Assembly (NCBI GenBank): GCA_016874895.1
Contig: VGSX01000116.1
Coordinates: 1 to 9,844 of the forward strand
DNA length: 9,844 nucleotides
Direction of reading: 5' to 3'
Origin: Deltaproteobacteria bacterium
GTDB taxonomy: Bacteria > Desulfobacterota > Desulfobaccia > Desulfobaccales > Desulfobaccaceae
Shown: one piece after another, positions 6,806 through 9,844 of the stretch
Numbering within the stretch: position 1 is the stretch's first letter
Layout: each line of letters opens with the position of its first letter
Program-made: the position numbers and the translations under genes
Notes under the pieces: model-generated
The model's database searches: none
Told to the model about the DNA's origin: nothing
What the model saw: the letters and a program-made list of their open reading frames with translations, nothing else

Positions 6806-7459
6806 TCAAGACTGTTCTGCCGGCTGAGAGTCCTCGGGGGTGTTTGACTGAGGCTCACCCTCTGCCAGAGCCGGCTCCTCCCCCCGGCACAAGCGGATGA
6901 CATTATCCTGGTGCCGCCAGAGAATAAGGCCGGAGAGCACCGCGCTGGCCAGAAGATAGATTTTGACCTCAGACATCAGCCCCACCATGGCCGGCATCAT
7001 CCAGGCCGTGGCCAGGGAGGCCACCGAGGATATCCCCCAGACCCGAAAGACCAGCCCGTAGAGGGCCGCCAGGGCCGCCGCGGCCAGGGGGCAGAGCACC
7101 AGCAGGACCCCGAAACTGGTGGCCACGGCCTTGCCGCCCTGGAACCTGAGGTAAACGGGCCAGATGTGACCGCACACCGCGGCCAGGCCCACCGCCGCCA
7201 CCGCAGTTTCATGCCAGCCGCCCAGACCCTGGAGACCGAAACGGGCCAGAAACACCGGGGCCGCCCCTTTCAGGATATCCCCGAACAGGGTAAAAGCCCC
7301 GGCATTGCGCCCCAGCACCCGATAGACATTGGCCGCGCCGATGTTGGCGCTCCCCACCTGGCGGGGGTCAGGTCCGCCCATGAGTTTGGCCACCACCAGG
7401 CCGAAGGGAATAGAGCCCAGCAGATACGAACCGGCCAGCAACAGCAGAAATTCGAACAT
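6806..7459 (-). CDS. plsY: Acyl-phosphate:glycerol-3-phosphate acyltransferase PlsY
   Basis: This 217-residue integral membrane enzyme transfers the acyl chain from acyl-phosphate (made by PlsX) to glycerol-3-phosphate, the first acylation in bacterial phospholipid synthesis. It has about five membrane helices and the three PlsY signature loops: GSANIGAANV (36-45; usually GSGNIGATN), GHIWPVYLRFQGGKAVAT (97-114; glycerol-phosphate/acyl-phosphate site, usually GGKG), and RHQDNVIRLCRGEE (182-195). DILKG (61-65) is also typical. The N-terminal SYLLGSIPFGLVVAKL is characteristic. The C-terminus carries a hydrophilic, Glu/Gln/Pro-rich tail (about 196-217) beyond the family core. ATG at 7459 is preceded by AGGA (7468-7471), 8 nt away. 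plsX is not in the window. Ala for Gly at two motif positions is conservative, and activity is expected. Confidence 0.96.
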   Translation of the reverse strand: MFEFLLLLAGSYLLGSIPFGLVVAKLMGGPDPRQVGSANIGAANVYRVLGRNAGAFTLFGDILKGAAPVFLARFGLQGLGGWHETAVAAVGLAAVCGHIWPVYLRFQGGKAVATSFGVLLVLCPLAAAALAALYGLVFRVWGISSVASLATAWMMPAMVGLMSEVKIYLLASAVLSGLILWRHQDNVIRLCRGEEPALAEGEPQSNTPEDSQPAEQS

Positions 7460-7486
7460 CCAGCTTATCCTGTATTAATTTATCAA

Positions 7487-7515
7487 TTTTTAGCACAACT
7501 GAGGCGAAATGACAA
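7487..7515 (-). promoter_or_regulatory. Possible sigma-70 type promoter for plsY
   Basis: On the minus strand TTGTCA (7515-7510) and TAAAAA (7492-7487) are 17 nt apart, matching 5/6 and 4/6 consensus positions, and lie about 28 nt before the plsY start. This is the best pair seen in the plsY leader, but it was found by eye in AT-rich DNA. Confidence 0.35.
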
Positions 7516-7538
7516 TGATTGATTGGCGGGAGGGCTTT

Positions 7539-7570
7539 GAGGACGTGTCTAGTTTTCTTCTCACGTCCTC
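7539..7570. other. Perfect 9-bp inverted repeat upstream of plsY
   Basis: GAGGACGTG (7539-7547) and CACGTCCTC (7562-7570) are exact reverse complements separated by a pyrimidine-rich 14-nt loop. Neither strand has a T-run right after the stem, so a classical terminator is unlikely. It lies about 25 bp upstream of the proposed plsY -35 element, a position suited to an activator or repressor site. The role is unknown. Confidence 0.45.
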
Positions 7571-7621
7571 CACCAGACAAGGCTTAATGCAAACTTTCGG
7601 TTAACCCTTTATAATTTTAGT

Positions 7622-7747
7622 ATTCTCTGAAATGGGAGCCTGGGTGTCGAACTCGGCTGATTTTGGGGGACGGCACGCCCCATAAATCTTTGAACCCTAG
7701 TTCACCGGAAAAAAAATAAAAAAACCTCTAAAGACCCCTACCCAGGC
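7622..7747 (+). ncRNA. Candidate structured RNA in the plsY/MerR-HicB spacer
   Basis: A perfect TATAAT (7610-7615) lies just upstream, though I see no good -35. The transcript could close with GCCTGGGT (7638-7645) pairing with ACCCAGGC (7740-7747). Inside is a strong hairpin, GATTTTGGGG (7659-7668) with CCCCATAAATC (7678-7688, one bulge), and a second one, TGAAC-CCTA-GTTCA (7691-7704). GTTCACC (7700-7706) could alternatively pair with GGTG..GAAC (7643-7652, 2-nt bulge), excluding the second hairpin. A purine stretch of A residues follows (7709-7723). I do not recognise a known riboswitch, tRNA or 6S RNA. There is no ORF of substance. The strand and the existence of the RNA are inferences from folding by eye. 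Confidence 0.22.
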
Positions 7748-7785
7748 CCGCCCGCTATTTATTCTCCCTCTTGCAATAACATCAC

Positions 7786-7815
7786 TTGACTTTTACATGT
7801 TATTTGACTTATAAA
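7786..7815 (+). promoter_or_regulatory. Promoter of the MerR-HicB gene
   Basis: TTGACT (7786-7791) and TATAAA (7810-7815) are 18 nt apart; reading the -10 as TTATAA (7809-7814) gives 17 nt. A second TTGACT (7804-7809) has no good partner. The stretch 7801-7860 is only about 23% GC by hand count, very different from flanking coding DNA. The -10 box overlaps the left arm of the palindrome at 7812-7832. Confidence 0.6.
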
Positions 7816-7832
7816 CATATTTAATATGTTTA
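7812..7832. promoter_or_regulatory. Palindromic operator over the -10/start region of the MerR-HicB gene
   Basis: TAAACATAT (7812-7820), TTA, ATATGTTTA (7824-7832) is a perfect 9-bp inverted repeat. It overlaps the proposed -10 element and transcription start, so occupancy should block RNA polymerase. With an HTH protein encoded immediately downstream, autorepression is the simplest reading. A related half-site ACATGTTA occurs at 7796-7803. Binding itself is inferred. Confidence 0.55.
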
Positions 7833-7854
7833 ATGGTATTATCATGGCATTAAA
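7829..7854. other. Second inverted repeat in the MerR-HicB leader
   Basis: TTTAATG (7829-7835) and CATTAAA (7848-7854) are exact inverted repeats with 12 nt between. The arms partly overlap the first palindrome. It could be a second, lower-affinity operator or a weak hairpin in the 5' leader, about 27 nt before the start codon. Confidence 0.35.
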
Positions 7855-7881
7855 CGGGAAAAAGCAAGAGGAGGAACGGCC

Positions 7882-8559
7882 ATGCCTATAGTATTCGGGC
7901 GGCAAATGGTAATGAGCATATTGGGCTTAACCAGAATGCAATTATCACACTGGGATAAAACCGGAGTTGTCAAGCCGACTGTGGGGGCTACAGGAAAGGG
8001 GACCCGGCGGGGATATACTTTTCAAGACCTAGTTCAATTGCGGGTTGCGAAACAGTTAAGGGAAGATGGTGTTTCACTGCAAAAAATCCGCAAGTCCCTT
8101 GCTTGGTTACGCAAGCATTACCTCAAAGCTAAAACACCCCTGGCCGAATTGCGCCTTGTAACGGACGGCGAAACCCTCTTTGTGGTGGACCTGGAACGGG
8201 ATCGGGAAAAGATAATTGACACCCTGAAAAAAGGGCAGACCGTGTTTTCTGTGGCCCTGGGGGAACTGATTGAAGGATTGCAAGGGGAAGTTAAGAAGTT
8301 GGCAACCCCCAAGGATGAAAAAGTTGAAGTGGACGGACACACTTTCACTGTGGTCTTAACCCCTGAGCTTGAGGAAGGCGGTTTTACTGTGCAATGCAAG
8401 GAAGAACCGGCGGCTCTTTCCCAGGGAAAAACCGAGCAAGAGGCCATTGACAATATCATTGATGCCCTGGAATTGTGTTTAGAACATGAAAGAGAATTTC
8501 AGGTTGTCCATACAACGCCGCCCCTAACGCGCCCACCATGTCCGGTTCGGCCGGGATAA
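7882..8559 (+). CDS. MerR-type HTH protein fused to a C-terminal HicB-like antitoxin domain
   Basis: This 225-residue protein has an N-terminal MerR-like winged HTH (about 8-80): ILGLTRMQLSHWDKTGVVKP is the HTH and first wing lead, RRGYTFQDLVQLRVAKQLR the second helix pair, and GVSLQKIRKSL completes it. An unassigned middle segment (about 86-140) contains LRLVTDGETLFVVDLE and LKKGQTVFSVALGELIEGL. The C-terminal part (about 148-201) matches the HicB partial RNase H-like fold: TFTVVLTPELEEGGFTVQCK, then ALSQGKTEQEAIDNIIDAL, where HicB normally reads Y-V-x-PDLPGC-SQG-T-EEA-NI-EAI. The final 20 or so residues (from about 205) are Pro/Thr-rich and come from sequence that is antisense to the conserved end of the activator gene, so the natural C-terminus may have been replaced. 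GAGGAGG (7868-7874) is 7 nt before the ATG. No HicA-like toxin (short dsRBD protein) is seen nearby. Codons are more A/T-rich than in neighbours. It is probably an autoregulated DNA-binding antitoxin-like protein; no cognate toxin is visible. Confidence 0.82.
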   Translation: MPIVFGRQMVMSILGLTRMQLSHWDKTGVVKPTVGATGKGTRRGYTFQDLVQLRVAKQLREDGVSLQKIRKSLAWLRKHYLKAKTPLAELRLVTDGETLFVVDLERDREKIIDTLKKGQTVFSVALGELIEGLQGEVKKLATPKDEKVEVDGHTFTVVLTPELEEGGFTVQCKEEPAALSQGKTEQEAIDNIIDALELCLEHEREFQVVHTTPPLTRPPCPVRPG

Positions 8560-9262
8560 TCAGGGGCTGCTTCAGGCTCTCGGCCAGCAGGGACCGCATG
8601 CAGGCGTTATGGGCCACGCCTCCGGCAAAGAGAAACGGCGGGGTGTCGCTGACCCGGCGGAGCATGGCCAGGGTACGCTGGACGATGGCCAGGTGCAGGC
8701 CCAGGGCAATGTTGGCGGCTTTCTCGCCCCGGGCCATCAGGGAGGTGGCCTCGCTTTCGGCGAAGACCGTGCACATACTGTTGATCTGCAGGCGTTTATC
8801 GGCCTGCAGGGCAAAATCGCCGAACTCCTCCAGGGGCACCTGCAGGGCGGTAGCCATAAATTCCAGGAACTTGCCGGTGCCGGCGGCGCAGCGGTCGTTC
8901 ATCTCGAACTTGGCTACTCTGCCGTCGGCAGTGAGGGCGATGACCTTGGTGTCCTGGCCGCCGATGTCCAGGACTGTGCGCGCCTCCGGGTAGAGGTGGT
9001 GAGCTCCCAGGGCATAGGCCTGAATTTCGGTGATGGCCGTAATTTTCAGCTGCGGCAGTTCCTGGAGCACCAGTTTGCGGCCATAACCGGTGGCGATAAT
9101 GGGTATGGCGGGCAGCGGCTCCAGAAGGTTGCGGCATTGGGCCAGGGGGTCAAAGGTGGTGGGCACCCGCCGGGACTCCACCACCAGCCCGTTTTCCAAT
9201 ACTACCAATTCGATGGACCGGGAGCCGATGTCGATCCCGGCCACCAGGGCATTCTGCTGCAT
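8456..9262 (-). CDS. BadF/BadG/BcrA/BcrD-type activator ATPase (2-hydroxyacyl-CoA dehydratase activator, HgdC/YjiL-like)
   Basis: This 268-residue homodimeric [4Fe-4S] ATPase uses ATP hydrolysis to push a low-potential electron into its partner enzyme. The ASKHA-fold motifs are present: GIDIGSRSIELVVL (9-22), DIGGQDTKVI (99-108), and AGGVAHN (213-219). The two cysteines that together hold the dimer-bridging cluster are C125 (NDRCAAGTGKFLE) and C164 (NSMCTVFAESE), at the same relative places as in HgdC. The family usually ends soon after the GALGAAL motif (244-250). Here about 16 extra residues follow, translated from DNA antisense to the MerR-HicB gene, giving a 104-bp tail-to-tail overlap. 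ATG at 9262 has GAGG 4 nt upstream. It follows the dehydratase-type gene by 17 bp and is surely its operon partner. It acts in the cytoplasm under anoxic conditions. Confidence 0.93.
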   Translation of the reverse strand: MQQNALVAGIDIGSRSIELVVLENGLVVESRRVPTTFDPLAQCRNLLEPLPAIPIIATGYGRKLVLQELPQLKITAITEIQAYALGAHHLYPEARTVLDIGGQDTKVIALTADGRVAKFEMNDRCAAGTGKFLEFMATALQVPLEEFGDFALQADKRLQINSMCTVFAESEATSLMARGEKAANIALGLHLAIVQRTLAMLRRVSDTPPFLFAGGVAHNACMRSLLAESLKQPLIIPAEPDMVGALGAALYGQPEILFHVLNTIPGHQ

Positions 9263-9279
9263 AAAACCTCAGCCGCCAG

Positions 9280-9844
9280 TTAGCGGACCATTTCCACGAA
9301 GGCTTCCACCCGGGTTTTCAGCTGCTCCACGTCCTCCATGCTGTAGTCGGTTTCGATACTGAGCATGGGCATCCCGGCGGCCTGCAGGGCCTTTTCCACC
9401 TTAAAAGCCTCCACCGCATAAGGGGTGCAGAAACTCAGGCCGTAGTGAATGACCCCCTTGACCTGCAGGTCCTTGGCCATGCCCGTGATGTTGTCCAGCC
9501 GCTCGGTGTTGGGGGTAAAACAGGCACAGTCGATGCGCATGTAGCGGTCAGCCAGCTCATCCAGCATCTGCTCCAGGGTCTGGCCGCCTTCCGTTACCAG
9601 GTCCCGGGTATTGCGGGTACCGATGCAGGATTCTTCCCCCACGATGACGGCCCCGGAGGATTCCACCACAAAGGGCAGCTTCCAGTTGGGGATGGCCATG
9701 GGGCAGCCGGAGAGCATCACCCGGGGAGTGTTTTCCGGGACCACGCCCTGGTGGGCCTTGACCCGCTCTTCCAGCTCATCGCAGAGCTTGTTGATCTGCT
9801 GGGTAAACCGGATGGGATCATCATAAAAGCTGATCTGGTTGATG
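9280..9844 (-). CDS. 2-hydroxyacyl-CoA dehydratase D-component family protein (HgdB/FldC/YjiM or double-cubane type), 5' end missing
   Basis: The reading frame stays open to the right edge of the window, so only the C-terminal 187 residues are seen. The residue at 9742-9744 is an internal GTG valine and not the start. Family members are about 370-430 aa, so roughly half is missing. Recognisable family features are the core LSGCPMAIPNWKLPFVVESS, EESCIGTR, CACFTPNTER, and the closing block HYGLSFCTPYAVEAFKVEKA followed by SIETDYSMEDVEQLKTRVEA. Visible cysteines are at segment positions 47, 73, 106, 108 and 139. The protein receives electrons from the activator encoded 17 bp downstream. It could be a 2-hydroxyacyl-CoA dehydratase subunit, a benzoyl-CoA reductase-type subunit or a double-cubane cluster protein. 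A single such gene next to its activator, as in E. coli yjiM-yjiL, favours the YjiM/double-cubane type, but a second subunit could lie outside the window. Confidence 0.88.
   Translation of the reverse strand, partial: INQISFYDDPIRFTQQINKLCDELEERVKAHQGVVPENTPRVMLSGCPMAIPNWKLPFVVESSGAVIVGEESCIGTRNTRDLVTEGGQTLEQMLDELADRYMRIDCACFTPNTERLDNITGMAKDLQVKGVIHYGLSFCTPYAVEAFKVEKALQAAGMPMLSIETDYSMEDVEQLKTRVEAFVEMVR

Noticed and set aside
6911..7522. Plus-strand open frame of 203 codons
   Set aside because: Antisense to plsY, whose signature motifs are unmistakable; the translation is His/Gln/Gly-rich and featureless.
7622..7747. 6S RNA or tRNA in the spacer
   Set aside because: The 5' end loosely resembles E. 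coli 6S RNA, but no matching 3' closing strand exists. The TTCAA/GTTC pieces do not sit in a tRNA T-arm with proper stems, and there is no CCA-type acceptor.
8609..9283. Plus-strand open frame of 224 codons
   Set aside because: Antisense to the activator ATPase with its full set of motifs.
1..9844. CRISPR array, phage genes, insertion sequence or transposase
   Set aside because: No regularly spaced direct repeats, no transposase or integrase motifs and no phage structural genes were seen on either strand.

Overview
The window looks like chromosomal DNA of a GC-rich, probably anaerobic bacterium, most likely a Desulfobacterota (former Deltaproteobacteria) relative. This is inferred from gene content: an oxygen-sensitive 2-hydroxyacyl-CoA dehydratase-type enzyme with its ATP-driven activator, a CBS-CBS-ACT (AcuB-like) protein, a sodium-symporter/histidine-kinase fusion and PlsY. 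No rRNA or other marker fixes the taxonomy.

Layout. An Rrf2-family regulator with IscR-like cysteines (108-554, +) opens the window and converges on a very large sensor kinase (603-4658, -). Reading leftward on the minus strand, the order is plsY (7459-6806), a 270-bp spacer with a C/G-rich inverted-repeat element, a CBS-CBS-ACT protein (6535-5867), an MBL-fold hydrolase (5813-4890), a two-helix membrane protein (4915-4673) and the symporter-kinase (4658-603). The last three genes are overlapping or closely packed and should be co-translated. The small membrane protein resembles the small subunits that accompany sodium:solute symporters. Between plsY and the next gene lies a 422-bp spacer that holds a 9-bp inverted repeat, a foldable segment behind a perfect TATAAT, and an AT-rich promoter with a 21-bp palindrome. 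That promoter drives a MerR-type HTH protein fused to a HicB-like antitoxin domain (7882-8559, +). Its 3' end overlaps, tail to tail, the activator ATPase gene (9262-8456, -). The activator lies 17 bp downstream of a dehydratase-type subunit gene that runs off the right edge (9844-9280, -).

How the parts fit. The minus-strand block looks like housekeeping lipid synthesis (plsY) followed by a sensory/metabolic cluster: a nucleotide-sensing CBS-ACT protein, a thiolester or similar hydrolase, and a transporter-like sensor. The right-hand pair is a low-potential electron-transfer enzyme and its ATP-dependent reductase. The MerR-HicB gene is the odd one out: its region is much richer in A/T than its flanks, it has a private palindromic operator, no toxin gene is visible, and its end is grafted onto the end of the activator gene. 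It is the best candidate for an acquired, under-described element here. The sensor kinase, with two degenerate C-terminal receiver-like domains and a small symporter-subunit-like partner, is the second point of interest.
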